Below, in pieces: positions 1-11,507 of a DNA stretch of 64,000 bases. Below the pieces are notes generated by a model, which worked only from the letters and a program-made list of their open reading frames with translations, had not been told where the DNA came from and made no database searches. Source of the stretch: Phragmites australis (Eukaryota > Streptophyta > Magnoliopsida > Poales > Poaceae); assembly GCF_958298935.1 (NCBI RefSeq), contig NC_084929.1:3472001-3536000 (forward strand), written 5' to 3'. A program made the translations under genes and the position numbers. Numbering within the stretch: the stretch's first letter is position 1; each line of letters starts with the position of its first letter.

Positions 1-57
1 CTCTTTTGTTATCTCCTTCCTCCTACAACATCATGGCAGCAGCGTCTGTAGGTGCTG

Positions 58-1329
58 CTGTCGGTGGATGAACACCGCAAGCGGGGATCCTGAGGGACCC
101 CCTTTGAGATTCGGCCAGGGGGCTGATTCTGGATCTACCTCGTACGTGGGGTTAATGCGAATGTATGGGACTTAGGCGGGACGAATGATCATCGGCTAGT
201 AGGAGTAAATGCACAAGTGATTTAGACAGGTTCGGGCCGCACGGAGGCATAATACCCTACTCCTGTGTGTCTGGTGTTATTAATGCTCTTGGAATGCCTT
301 TTTCTGGATCTCTGTGTTACAAGGTTTTTTGGTCTATCTATCAAGTCTTGAGCTTCGGTCTTCAAGTGCCGGTCTCTCTAAACTTGTGTGTAGGTGAGCT
401 TCGATTATCCTCGTCTGTCTGAACTTCACTTAGCCCTCCTTTTCTATGAAGTGCTCCCCCCTTTTATCCTACCGGGGGGAGGCTCGGCGTGCCCAGAACG
501 TGGTCACAAGTTCCCGTAAACCATAAATGGAAAACAACCATTATGGGTCTACAGTTTGATGTTACAGGGGTTGAAAATGCGTCCCTCGGTCGGTCCCGTC
601 GGTCTATACACCCCAACTTTAGCAGGTGTAGGGGGGCCCACCGGCCAGCCACTGAGTATCCCCGCATGCCCGTCCGGTCAGAGTAGATCTAACACGGTCT
701 GGCGCAACATGACGACAGGCGATGCGCCTCGAGCCCATCGACGATATCTTCAAGCTGTCTTCCTTTATGGGCCCCGCGGGGGGACGTGCGATAGGACCCG
801 TCGCATTAAATGTTCCCACGCCTTTCTGGCAGGCGGTGGCAGGGACTGACGTACTCAGTACGACAGGCGGGGGGGGGGGGGGGGAGAGGTTGGATGTGAT
901 CGGCCACGCACCCCCTTAAATGCAGCATCGGGCCTCCCACCGTTCGACACCTCACCGTGGAGTCCCTGTGGGGTCCACTGGCAAGGGGCTTCTTAGATCC
1001 TCGGGAAACTCTGGGTACTCGGGGACCAACTATTCTTGGCCCCGAGCACCCCCTCCCGGATCTGTCTCTTCTCGGGTCCTCGGGGAACTCTGGGTACTCG
1101 GGGACCAACTGTTCTTGGCCCCGAGCACCCCCTCCCGGACTTGGCTCTTCTCGGATCCTCGGGGAACTCTGGGTACTCGGGGACCAACTGTTCTTGGCCC
1201 CGAGCACCCCCTCCCTGATCTGGCTTTTCTCGGGCCCTCGGGGAGATGGTCCCCTATGGATGGTGCCATGTGGCACTGCACTATCCAGGCCTCGGGACTC
1301 GGGAACCCCTGGTTCCCATATCACCGACA
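58..1329 (-). repeat. 3' LTR of element A (complete)
   Basis: This 1272-bp LTR starts TGTCGGTG and ends CACCGACA, a perfect terminal inverted repeat. Its first ~780 bases recur at 11508-12287. In element orientation U3 is on the right, so the 79-bp tandem repeats at 1001-1238 lie near the start of U3. A GGATAAAAGG stretch (minus strand, near 465) is a possible TATA box. Several ORFs open across this LTR on both strands; they arise from the GC-rich repeats and are not genes. Confidence 0.9.
1001..1238. repeat. 79-bp tandem repeats in U3 of LTR A
   Basis: Three copies of a 79-bp unit start at 1001, 1080 and 1159; a fourth start, TCGGGGAGA, follows at 1238. Each begins TCGGG(G/A)AACTCTGGGTAC and contains CCCCGAGCACCCC. 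A related unit of about 75 bp occupies the same LTR position in element C. Tandem units in U3 often act as enhancers; that role here is inference. Confidence 0.85.
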
Positions 1330-1345
1330 GCAGCCCCCAGGCCCA
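1330..1345 (-). other. Polypurine tract of element A
   Basis: Read on the minus strand, GGGCCTGGGGGCTGC abuts the TGTCGG start of the 3' LTR. This is where the plus-strand primer of reverse transcription is expected. Element C has a nearly identical sequence at 45662-45677. Confidence 0.65.
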
Positions 1346-1792
1346 TCGGCAGGCGATGGCCCAGAGACTACGGATGGGGCCCTTTTTCTTCAAGGCCGAT
1401 CACAGCATTGGTGCCACATGGCTTTCTGTCGCCCGGTGTCGAAATCTTTGCGGGCCTTGCAGCCTTTTGGCCCAGGTTCCTGGTATAGCCCAAGGAGGAG
1501 CTCACAAGGCGCGTGCCCTACCGACTTTCGAGGAAAGTGATGATGAGGCAGGAGGCACCCATGGCAATCGCGTAGATCGAGGAAGATGCGCCTCGCATAT
1601 TGTGTCGAGGAATGAGGCGTTTGAACACCCTGCGAAAGAAAATGGGAGGGGCAACGAACCGTTACCCCCTCATTCGCCATTCTCGCAGTTGCCACTTGTT
1701 GCCTTCGTCTTTCTTGCGCACTGGGAGCCTTCTCTCCAGCTCTCAGTGCACTTTGTCTCTAGTCTCCTCCAGCGCACTTCACACTCCCGAAA
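1346..1792 (+). other. Leader of the antisense ORF of element A; no ORF
   Basis: This stretch lies between the LTR and the start of the opposite-strand ORF and aligns with 45678-46173 of element C. It probably holds the promoter and 5' UTR of the antisense gene. No convincing TATA box is visible here; the matching position in C has TACAAAAG at 46016. Confidence 0.4.
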
Positions 1793-4157
1793 ATGCCAAG
1801 GGCAGGAAGCGGCAGTCAGGATGCATCGATTGCCAGCAGCATCCTGCCGAGGTCCTGCCTCCTGAACGAGGAGGGCACGAAGAAGGTTCGGAAGCTGATG
1901 GTCCCCGCTGGCCAATGGGGAGCGTCGGTGGTGACGCTGGCCACCCATCCGCCCGCCCCGCGTCCTTCATCGCCGCCGGCCTCGTGCCACCGTTTTCGGT
2001 GTTTTTCCTGTAAGTGCTGGACACCTTCGGCGTCCAGCTGGCCCGCCTGAGCCTAAGCTCAGTGGTCATCTTGGCGGTCTTCGCCCACCTCTGCGAGATG
2101 TTCGTGGGGGTGCCATCATCGGTCGCGCTCTTTAGGCATTTCTTCATCCTTCGAGCGGTCGGGAAGAAGAAGGGGTCGGACGATGTAGAGGTCGTGAGCT
2201 GCTGCAACTTCCGCCCGCGGGAGGGATTCGGCGATGCCTACATCCCGCAGGTGTTGCGCGGCAAGTGGGACGACTAGCGTCGGGACTGGGTCTACGTCGA
2301 TGTCAGTCCCCACGACCGCCTTTTGCTGCCCCGATCGCCGGCGGAGCCCAACAAACCGATCTGGGAGTCCGCCCCTGTGGAGGATGCTCGCCTGCGCCCG
2401 GTGCTGAACCGCATTAAAGACCTGCACCGGGCGGGGCTTACCTCGCTCATGGTGGTCACCGACTTCCTGCGCCGCCGGCTGGCCCCCCTGAGGGAACGCG
2501 CCCACTTCGCCTAGATGAACACCGGGCCTCGTGACTTGATGAGGACCTGCATAGGCGAGGACGGGGACCTCGACGAGGGGGCCCTGGCGACGCTGCTTAA
2601 GGTGGTGACCGGCGTTAAAGACCTTGCCCGGGAGGTCCTGCCCCGTGAGGACCTGGCGCTTTGCTCAGACCCTTCTCGGGCAGCTCTGCAAGAGTCGATG
2701 CCAGCTTTTGACGCCCCGGGACCGATTGATCGCCCAAGGCGCCGAGACCCCAGGACTCTGCACATCCCTGGGGTGGACGACAATGGAGGGTGGGGCACCA
2801 CCGCCGACGACAACAGGCCGCCGAGCCGGGGCGGCAAGGGGAAGTGCCCCCGGGTGTTTATCCCCAAACCGTCCTCGTCCTCTTTGTCGCCACCACCTCT
2901 GCAATCCCCGCACCGAGGATCCCGGCCGACGGCTGGTGACGCGACGCCTGGCAGTTGAACTAGCCAGTCCTCGGGAGCAGGTTCCGAGGAGGAGGCTGGG
3001 ACCAGCTCGCAGCGGCCTGGGGGCCAGAGCCTGCCCCCGAAGAGGAGAAGGCCGGAGCCCAGGCCGGAGCCCAGGCCACAGGCCCCAGAGTTCCAGATCT
3101 CACAGTCCCGATGGCGGTACCGCGGGCCCAAAACCACGTAAGCTCTCTTTTCTTTGTCGAGCTCGTTTTGCCTGTTTCTTGGCTGGGGGTTAATTGTTTT
3201 TGTTCTAGGCTCCCCAAGGACTCTGCATGAGGCCGGACATCCCTGGAGTAGCCGAGGCCCTCCCCTGCCCCTGAGCCGAGAGCCCCGGCTGGCTCTGCCC
3301 CGATCCCTCCGACTGGGGAGGAGCAACCGGCTACAGGGGAGGTCATCGCGACAAGGGTGGCGCTAGCATGGCCACCATCGGGGTCCCCGAGCACCTCTGC
3401 TGAGAGGGCTCGCAGGGGACCCAGCCCTCGACCATCCCCTGGCCAGGCCCCGGAACCCCTCCTCGAGGTGCTGGGAAGTGCCCAGGAGGTCATCGGGCTG
3501 CTCGAGGCGGCCGTTGTGGCGGAGCAGGTCGAGCTCGAAGGGGAGCGCACCGCCCTAGTCGATGAAAGGGGACGGTTGGAGGAGGCCCGCAAATTGCTGG
3601 AGACCCGCGTGGCCACGGTTCGCTCGGCCTACGAAAGGTCCATGCAGGAGCTGGCCGTGGAGCGGGAGGCAATGGAGGAGGCCCGCGAAGAGGCCGTCGC
3701 CGCCCAGGTGGAGGCCGACCGCTTGGGGCGGCTCGTGGCGGAGGGTGACCAAGCATCAAGGAAGCGCGCCGGCGAGCTGGCCACTCGCGAGGAGCAACTT
3801 GCCCAGCGCGAGCGGCTGGTTGCCTCACGGGAGGAGGCGGTCGACAAGAGGGAGGAAGCCGTGCGGTTGGCACAGGCGAACGTCTGCCGCCAGGCCGATG
3901 ATCTCCGCCGGGAGGAGTAGGTTGCACTACGTGAGATGGATGCTGATTTGGCGCCATCAGTGCTTGCCGCCCGGGAGGAGACCGTCGCCAATCAGGAGGC
4001 AGGCCTAACCGCTCGAGAGCAGGCCGTCGAGGTCCGGGCTGAGCGAGTGGAGCAGGCCTGGATCGAGGTTTGTACTGATGTCCTGGGAGTTACTAGCCAG
4101 GCCGAGCACCGGCAGTTTACCCCCGAGGACAAGGTTGCCCCGGCCACTCATGTTTGA
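1793..4157 (+). pseudogene. Antisense accessory ORF (aORF) of element A, decayed
   Basis: The start MPRAGSG at 1793 matches the aORF start of element C at 46174. The N-terminal part, to about 2514, carries the 'putative gypsy-type transposon' domain, with hydrophobic and Cys-rich blocks such as LCEMFVGVPSSVALF and VVSCCNFR. A Pro/Ser-rich linker follows. The C-terminal part (3357-4157) is a Glu/Arg/Ala-rich coiled coil. An intron fits at 3138-3208 (CAC|GTAAGC ... TTCTAG|GC), at the same place as in C. Stops at 2275, 2512 and 3918 and reading-frame shifts near 1985-2014 show that it is a pseudogene. It lies opposite to gag-pol. Extra ORFs of this kind are known in Tat elements; their function is unknown. 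Confidence 0.75.
3138..3208 (+). other. Predicted intron in aORF A
   Basis: The 71-nt segment starts GTAAGC, has a T-rich tract and ends TTCTAG. The flanking exon sequence (CGATGGCGGTACCG before, CCCAAGGAC after) aligns with the flanks of the 70-nt intron at 47754-47823 in element C. Position, size and strand are conserved, which argues for real splicing. Confidence 0.65.
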
Positions 4158-4359
4158 GTAGCGGGATCCCCCGAGCATCCAGCCCCCGAGCCCTCGCAAG
4201 TACGCGGCTGCTGAGTCAAAAAGACACAAACAGACACAAATTTCTTTGCTCGGGAAACGAGTCCACCTGGCACGGTACACGCCACGACCAGTGAACGCTT
4301 TTCGCCCTGTGACCCCTCAAACAAATAGACCGGAGACGCGCGCAGGCAGAAATGCAACC

Positions 4360-5505
4360 AAGAGTTCCCATGGTTTGGTGGTGTCCGGGGTAGGACTGAC
4401 CAGGCCGAGCACCGACAGCCCGCCCCTGGGGTCTAGGCGGTCCCGACCACTCATGATCGAGTAGTAGGATTACCCGAGAACCCCAGAGGCTCGGTAGTGC
4501 TCGGGGTACTGCCAAACCGGCCGGGCACCACAGCCACCAAAAAGGACCTAGGTCAGCCATCGAGGCCTGTGCGATACACCGACTACTGTTTGTCTTTGTC
4601 GTTCCAGAAAAGCAAACACGAGGGCAGGGTTTTGAGCGCGAGGAGACTGCCTCGCCGAACAGATTAGCATACGAGGGTCCCGAGGACAACTCGGGAACAA
4701 TAGTCTATTGCGTATGTATGAGCGGAAATTCATATAACTTTAGTGACTCACCGAGTCGGTGTCAGCCTTCCAGTCGACCAAGCCAGGAAAGGGTAGATGC
4801 CCTGAGCTCGGGGCTCCCGAGATCATGGATTCCCTTGTGTAGAGCGCTTTAGTCCCCAGGTCATCTTTTTAGCACCCGAGCACTGCAAACCCGGCAACGG
4901 ATCCAGGGGCCAGGCGGTCCCGACCACTCATGTCCGAGCAGTAGGATTACCCGAGGTCCCCAGAGGCTCGGCAGTGCCCTGGGCACTGAGGCCCTTGTGC
5001 TCGGGCTGCTTGGTTCTTGAGCATTTATCTATAAGCTTAAAATAGGCAAAGATTCATTGTTTGGTGCGCTCTGTTGGTGCGGTACTTATTGTGGCTTGCT
5101 CTCATTTTTTACCCGAGACCTCTCGAATGCCCAGACCGGCGAAGTGTACAGACAGGGATAGGACCAAGAGGTCCCATGGTTCGGTGGTGCCAGGGGTAGG
5201 ACTGACCAGGCCGAGCACCGACAGCCCGCCCCTGGGGTCTAGGCGGTCTGACCACTCATGTTCGAGCGGTAGGATTACCCGAGAACCCCAGAGGCTCGGT
5301 AGTGCTCGGGGTACTGGCGTGCAGACGGGCACCACAGCCTACCACAACAGACTTAGGTCAGTGATCGCTGCCTGTGGCGCATACCGACCAGCATCCATTT
5401 TTATCAGCGGGAAAATGAGAGAGAGCGTGTTTTTCTCGCACAAGTCGAGCATCTCACCAAGCAGATTAACATATGGATTCCAGAGGAAAAACTCGGAATA
5501 AGAGT
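4360..5505. repeat. Non-coding repeat region between aORF and integrase, element A
   Basis: 4158-5559 has no credible gene. A block of about 125 bp is nearly identical at 4390-4515 and 5195-5320, with a shorter third copy at 4897-4990. All contain the pattern GACCACTCATG...GTAGGATTACCCGAG. The similarity extends on both sides, suggesting an old duplication of about 350 bp. Element C has the same arrangement at 49760-50700. Confidence 0.75.
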
Positions 5506-5559
5506 AATATGGGCGTACATTAATGATTTATACAGAAGTGACGAAAATAAACAGCAAGT

Positions 5560-6943
5560 GCTAACTTACGTGGTTGGTGGCAACCCCCGGCCAATTTGGG
5601 CAGGGGGAAAGCCCCTGACCTGGTTGGCCCGAGCACAAACACGCTCACCTATGGGTAAAATTTGTGTAGATGCTCGATGTTCCACACGTTTGGGAGAGGC
5701 TGCCCGTCCTCTGTGGCTAGCCGAAACAAGCCTTGCCGCAGGGCACCGGTCACAATGAAGGGGCCTTCCCACATGTGGGAGAGTTTATTCTTTCCTTCGC
5801 GCATATGAGCGTGTTGGAGAACCAAATCCCCAACCTCGAGGCACCGGACCCGGACATGGCGCTGATGGTAGCGCCTCAGACTCTATTGATATCTGGCGGC
5901 TCATCGCCGACGCTCCTCCAAGTGCTCGACATCGTCACGTCTTCGTTGTTCCTATTTGCCCTCTGAGTATGCATTCACATGAGGCGAGCCGAGCGTAAGC
6001 TCAGAGGGGAGGACCGCCTCGGCGCCATAGATGAGGAAGAAAGGTGTCTCCCCGGTGGCCCGGCTCAGCGTGGTCCAGTTGGCCCATAACACAGCGGGTA
6101 GCTCATCGATCCACCCTTTCCCATGCTTTGCGAGCACGTCGTAGGTCCGGGTTTTGAGCCCCTTCAGTATCTCAGCATTGCGCGCTCGACTTGCCCGTTG
6201 CTACGGGGATGAGCAACAGAGGCGAAGCAAAGCTTGATCCCGAGGTCCTCGAAGTATTCCCCGAACAGGGCACTTGTGAACTGGGTGCCATTGTCGGTGA
6301 TGATCCTGTTCGGGACGCTGAAGCGACTCGTGATACCGCGGATGAATTGGATCACCGTGTTCTTGGTAACCTTGATGACTGGGACCGCCTTCGGTCACTT
6401 GGTGAATTTGTCGATGGCGACGTAGAGGTACTCATTGCCCCCGACTGCTCGGGGGAATGGACCCAAGATGTCCAGCCCCCAGACCGCGAAGGGCCAAGAA
6501 AGGGGGATGGTATGAAGAGCCTGAGCTAGTTGGTGAATCTGCTTTGCGTGGAACTGGCATGCCCTGCAGCGTCGAACCAGCTTGGAAGCGTTCTGAAGGG
6601 CTGTTGGCCAGTAGAAACCTTGCCGAAAGGCCTTCCCGACCAGCGTGCGGAATGATGCATGGCCATAGCACTCACCCTCATGGATCTTAGTGAGGAGCTC
6701 ACTGCCTTCTGCTCGGGTGATGCATTTCAGGAGGACACCATCCGTGCCGCGCCGGTAGAGATCCCCATCTACAATGGCATAGCGTTTGGACTGCCGTGCA
6801 ATCCTCTCTGCAGAGGCATCATCCCCGGGAAGGATGTTTTCTTTCAAGTACCCTCGGATCTCGTCGATCCACGAGGATTCTTGAGGACTACCGGCCATCG
6901 CAGCGCACTCACCGGGCGGCGGCACCTTGACGGGACCGCCCAC
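5560..6943 (-). pseudogene. Integrase of element A, broken
   Basis: The N-terminal part (6395-6943) carries the zinc-finger region, with [10 protein letters not shown] and the preceding His residues, and GFYWPTAL. The catalytic core continues in pieces at 6164-6355 (IITDNGTQFTS, second Asp; Glu in SNGQVERA) and 5952-6137 (WIDELPAVLWANWTT). The C-terminal domain lies in disrupted form down to about 5560. Frameshifts separate the pieces, so no active integrase can be made. There is no chromodomain, as expected for Tat. Confidence 0.85.
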
Positions 6944-6955
6944 TGAAGGTGCGGC

Positions 6956-7828
6956 CTAGGTCCCCCCGACTGAGCTCGAGGGTTCCCCTTCGTCCTGGTC
7001 GGCAGGCAGGACGGATGGCCGTGTGAGCCTTTCTTCAAAGGTTCTGGCCGGGACGAGCGCCCGGGCGGAGGCCAGGCGGGAGAGGTCATCGGCCAGAGTG
7101 TTGTCACAGCGAGGTACATGCCGCAGCTCCAGGCTGTCGAAGTGCCGCTCCAACCTCCTGACTTCCGCCACGTACTCCGTGATCTGCGGGTCGGTGCACT
7201 GGTATTCCTTGGATACTTGGTTGACCACTAGTTGGGAGTCACCCTTGACAAGCAGCCACTGGATCCTGAGACCCACCGCTGCTCGGAGTCCAGCGATGAG
7301 GCTCTCGTATTCCGCCATAGTGTTTGTCGCTCGGAAATACAGCTGCACGACATACTGGATTTCTTCACCTATCGAAGAGGTGAGCACCACTCCAGCCCCC
7401 GCGCCTTTCAGCTTGAGGGAGCCATCAAAGTGCATGACCCAATACCCGGGTCCGTCTTGCCCGGGGTACGCGGACAAGTCTTCATTGTCGGTCTCAGGGA
7501 TCGGCATCCATTCTGCCACGAAGTCGGACAGAGCCTGGCTTTTGATTGCGTGGCGGCTGATGAAGTGCAGATCGAATTCTTCGAGCTCGACCGCCCATTT
7601 GACGATATGCTCGGTACCTTCTTGGTTCCGTAGGATCGGACCTAGTGGGTAGGTGGTCACCACTGAGACCTTGTGCGCCTGGAAGTAGCGCAGCTTCCTG
7701 GAAGCGATAAGCACCGCATAGAGTATCTTCTGTGCTTGGGGGTATCTTGTCTTGGCGTCTCGGAGGACTTCACTGACGAAGTACACCGGTTGTTGTATCC
7801 GGCTGGCCCCGATTGTGGCCTCGCCCAA
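6956..7828 (-). pseudogene. RNase H region of element A
   Basis: This 290-residue frame holds the end of the RT connection ([16 protein letters not shown]) and then an RNase H domain. The acidic residues are visible in [13 protein letters not shown] (Asp), [13 protein letters not shown] (Glu), VKGDSQLVV (Asp) and [13 protein letters not shown] (Asp). The style resembles the archaeal-like RNase H that the Tat lineage is known to carry. The frame itself is open and the catalytic residues are intact, but neighbouring pol parts are broken. Confidence 0.85.
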
Positions 7829-7924
7829 GGACTTGTCACAGCCCCCGAGCTCGATGAAGGGGTTGGGGCCTGCCGAGGTCCCGGGCTCGACCCCCTGGTC
7901 GGGATCTGTCCCGAGCCCTGTAGG

Positions 7925-9060
7925 CTACTCGGGGGCGGCCGGGAACTCGGACCCAGCACCTTGCCCCGAGCACTCATCATGCTCCACCACCAGCACCATG
8001 CTCACGACCTGAGGAGTGGCCGAGACGTAGAGCAACAAAGGTTCACCCTCGGCGGGGACCACCAGTACGGGTGGTGAGGTGAGGTATTTCTTCAGGTCTT
8101 GGAAGGCCTGCTCGGCCTCCAGTGTCCAGTCGAAATGACCGGTCTTCTTCAGCAATTTGAAGAGTGGGAGCCCCCGCTCCTCGAGCTTGGAGATGAAATG
8201 CCCCAAGGCCGTCATGCAACTAGTGAGGCGCTGTACCTCTTTGAGCCGAGCTGGGGGACTCATCTATTCAATGGCCCGGATCTTCTTGGGATTAGCCTCG
8301 ATTCCATGACTGGAAACCAAGAAGCCGAGGAGTTTGCCCGTGGGTACCCCGAATACGCACTTCTCGGGGTTGCGCTTCAGGCACGTGGTGCGGAGACTAT
8401 TGAAAGTCTCGGCCAAGTCTTCCAGCAGGGTGGCCCGTTCTCGGGACTTGACCACGATGTCGTCGACATAAGCTTCGACGTTGTGACCAACCTGCGTGTT
8501 AAGGGTAATATGCACGGCCCGCTGGAATGAAGATCCAGCGTTGCGCAAACCAAAAGGCATAGACACATAGCAATAAGTCCCCACCGGGGAAATAAAAGAT
8601 GTTTTTTCTTAATCCTGCTTGGCCATGCGAATTTGGTGATAACCCGAATTTGCATCAAGAAAGCACAAAAGATCGCACCCCGCAGTGGAATCGACAATCT
8701 GTTTTATGCAGGGTAAAGGGAAAGGATCTTTTGGGCAAGCCTTATTAAGGTCGGTGTAGTCGACGCACATCCTCAGCTTGCCGTTGGCCTTCGGGACGAC
8801 GACGGGGTTCGCTAGCCACTCCGTGTGGAGGACTTCTCAGATGAAGCCGGCATCAAGGAGCATGTTGACTTGCTCAAGAATGAATTCCTGGCGCTCAGGC
8901 GCCTGCCAGCGAATCTTCTGCCTCACCGACCGTGCGTCTGGGCGCACAGCAAGGTGGTGCTCAATCACCTCCCTAGGGATCCCGGGCATATCCGACTGCT
9001 GCCATGCAAACACATCAGCGTTAGCCCGGAGGAAGGCGACGAGCGCGCTTTCCTATTTGG
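7925..9060 (-). pseudogene. Reverse transcriptase of element A, broken
   Basis: The frame 8264-8584 has FGLRNAGSSFQRA and the catalytic AYVDDIVVKS. Upstream, to about 9060, the fingers and first catalytic part is recognisable (MCVDYTDLNKACPKDPFPL, CFLDANSGYHQI) but contains stops. The thumb/connection follows at 7925-8263 after an in-frame TAG. The enzyme would copy element RNA into DNA in cytoplasmic particles; this copy cannot do so. Confidence 0.85.
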
Positions 9061-9202
9061 GGTCCAGGTCACCACCGATTCTGGTGACCTGAGACGGGTC
9101 TTCGCCAACCGCGACCTCCTTCGTGGGGATGGAGGCGTCGGTGGTGAGTCGGAATTTGGATGAAGAGGGTCCCGGACCCCCTGGGTGTCTTTTGACCTCG
9201 GC

Positions 9203-9652
9203 TCAAGTGGAGGCCAAGGCCGAGTAGAGCTGGTCGGCGCAGGAGACAGCGCTGCCGGTTTTGGCGGGCACGGAAATGGGGCCGGCCGGGCCTGGCATCT
9301 TGACCGTGAGGTAGGCATAGTGTGTCGCCCCTATGAACCTGGTGAGCACCGGGCGCCCCAGGATCACGTTGTAGGGGAGAGGGATCTCCGCGACGTCGAA
9401 GATGACGTTCTCCGTTTGGAAATTGTCCCGGCTCCCGAAGGTGACGGGCAGCTCGACCTGCCCGAGGGGTAGGGTGTGTCCCGGCGTCACCCCATAAAAG
9501 GGGAGGGACGGCTTTAGGCGCTTCGGAGGCTCCTGCAGCTTCTTACACGCCTCCTGGGACAGGAGGTTCAGGCCTGCACCCCTGTCAATCAGCACCCGGC
9601 TGACCTTCACATTGCAGATGGTGGGGGACACCACCAGAGGCAGTCGTCCCAA
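9203..9652 (-). pseudogene. Aspartic protease of element A
   Basis: A 149-residue frame with the retroviral-type protease motif LIDRGAGLNLLS. The usual residue after the catalytic Asp is Gly or Thr; here it is Arg, which would probably inactivate it. Element C has DGGAGLNLLS at the matching place. The later block IPLPYNVILGRPVLTRF is the typical second half of the domain. It would process gag and pol in an intact element. Confidence 0.8.
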
Positions 9653-9679
9653 CCCTACAGTACTCGTGGGATGGTCCGC

Positions 9680-10260
9680 CTAACTGAAGGTGATCGGGGT
9701 CTCCGACCACTTGAGGGGCCTTGCGGCCGCAGCGCCTAGGGTTGTTAAGCACACCTCACGCCGCATTGTTTTGACGTAGTAGCGAGAGGAGGGCGTGTAC
9801 GCGCCCCCGTCGATGAAGGCGACGCTGTGCTCGGGCTCTTGAAACCTGAGCTCTTGGTTTTTGGGGTCGCCACCCTTGCGGCACTTCTCGCGCTCTTTCT
9901 GGCGTCGCTCCACGAGGCCCTTGATTGACCGACACTCAGTGAGGACGTGCCAGTCGGTTTGGTGGATCTCGCACCATTTCCCTGCCTCTGGCCTCGCAGG
10001 AGCCAGCTTTTTCTCGACAACCACCCGTCGTGTCGGCCTGCGTGCGGCGCTTTCCGTCGGCAGGACAGGGGTAGCATCGCGCTTCTTCTCGTTTTCTTTT
10101 CCCACTTATCGGAGCGGGAAGGACCTGCCTTGTCGGCCGCGGGTTGCTCGGGGCGCGGAACATGCCATGCCTGAGCTTCTGCCGCCTTGGCACACTTGTT
10201 AGCCAGCACGAAAAGCTCCGCGGTGGTCTCAACTTCGTGCGTGCCTAGCTTTTCGAGCAT
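9680..10260 (-). pseudogene. Nucleocapsid part of gag, element A
   Basis: Two overlapping frames carry the C-terminal gag region. A zinc knuckle of the form C-x2-H-x4-H-x4-C is seen (WCEIHQTDWHVLTEC). It is flanked by basic Lys/Arg-rich sequence, then FIDGGAYTPSSR, which matches element C. The frame shift between the pieces shows decay. Confidence 0.75.
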
Positions 10261-10262
10261 CT

Positions 10263-11448
10263 GATCGTCGCGGACACCCTGCCAGAAGGCGACAATGATG
10301 ACATGGGGGGGGGGTGATCCGCGGGATGGTGTTACGGACCTGGCTGAAACGCTGTATGAACCGCCTCAGCGTCTCTCACTCCCGCTGCTTGACGGCATGG
10401 AGGTCGCACTCCAGGTCGGGGCGCGCGAAGGTGACCTGAAAGTTTGCCACAAACTGGTGGCACAGATCATCCTAGGCGAAAATAGATCCTGGGGGTAAGT
10501 TCATAAGCCAAGAGTGGGCAGAGCCCCTCAAGGCCACGTGGAAGTAGTTGGCCATCACCTTTTCATTCCCGCCCGCCGCTTGGACGACGGTGGTGTAGAT
10601 TTGGAGGAACTCGACGGGGTCGATGGACCCGTTGTACTTCTCTGGTAGTTCGGGCCGGAACTTCGTGGGCCAGTTGACTCGGCGGAGCTCACTGGTGAAC
10701 GCCCGGCAGCCCGTGCCGTATCCCACGGTGCTGACTGTACCCTTGGGGGGTGAACGTCGGCACGCCGGGGAACCTCAGCGATCGCGGGCCGGCATAGAGG
10801 AAGCTTGGTCCTCCGCCTCGGCCTCGCGCCGGGATTCCCGGCGGTGCTCGAGGGTGATGCGCGCATCCTCAATGGCCCTCCACTCATTGAGGTGCAAGTG
10901 GAGGTCTTGAGCTCCCATCGTGACCGGGGGGGCGGCACTCCGTTTGGAGCCCCCTCGGCCGGTTCTACCGCCACCCGAAGGTGGTCCGACTCTTGTTGCA
11001 CCATGGAGGGAGGTGGCACAGGAACTTTCGGCAAGTACTTGCCGGTGAGCCGTGCCCACCAAGTCGACCACCTCCCGCAGCCAACGGCCCTCTAGTGTTT
11101 CCCCCGCTGCCTGGACAGGCGGGTGCCTATTGAGTGCTTACGCCGCAAGCAAAGCACTCCCAGGGCTAGCATCACCGAAGTTGAGTTTACGCCGTAACGG
11201 AGCCCGGCATTGTCCGGATGCTGACCTTTCGCCAGGGACGATTGCCGCTTGTTGCGGGTTTGGCGCCCGTCCGCAGCGGCTGCGGCCCTGCAGGGCCCAG
11301 CGCCATTGTCCCTGGTGTAGGGAGGCGCCGTACGGGCTGACTACTGACGCTACTGAGGACCAGCAGGAGCCGGGGCCTCCGGGGCTGCATTTTCCACTTC
11401 TTCGCTCGAGTTCGAGTCAGTGCGCTGAAGACGATGTCCGCCTGCCAT
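10263..11448 (-). pseudogene. Gag capsid region of element A, broken
   Basis: The start ATG at 11446-11448 begins MAGGHRL, as in element C. The conserved capsid part lies at 10472-10726 (KFRPELPEKYNGSIDP, QIYTTVVQAAGG, ALRGSAHSWL), which is typical of plant Ty3 retrotransposon gag. Frame changes occur around 10730-11190 and near 10470. Confidence 0.75.
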
Positions 11449-11487
11449 TTTTCCTGCAAAAATCGAGGCGGATTCAGGGATGCAACC

Positions 11488-11505
11488 CCCCTACCTTGCG
11501 CGCCA
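11488..11505 (-). other. Primer-binding site of element A
   Basis: On the minus strand, TGGCGCGCAAGGTAGGGG begins two bases after the end of the upstream LTR. TGG matches the CCA end of a tRNA. Element C has TGGCGCGCCAGG here. I cannot assign the tRNA. Confidence 0.6.
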
Positions 11506-11507
11506 GC

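Noticed and set aside
806..1540. Overlapping frames of 195-302 residues on both strands across LTR A
   Set aside because: They are produced by GC-rich 79-bp tandem repeats whose length permits open frames; no domain is seen and the LTR is non-coding.
2511..3616. Long minus-strand frames (271 and 218 residues) opposite aORF A
   Set aside because: Shadow frames of the GC-rich aORF; the plus-strand frame matches element C and has the intron.
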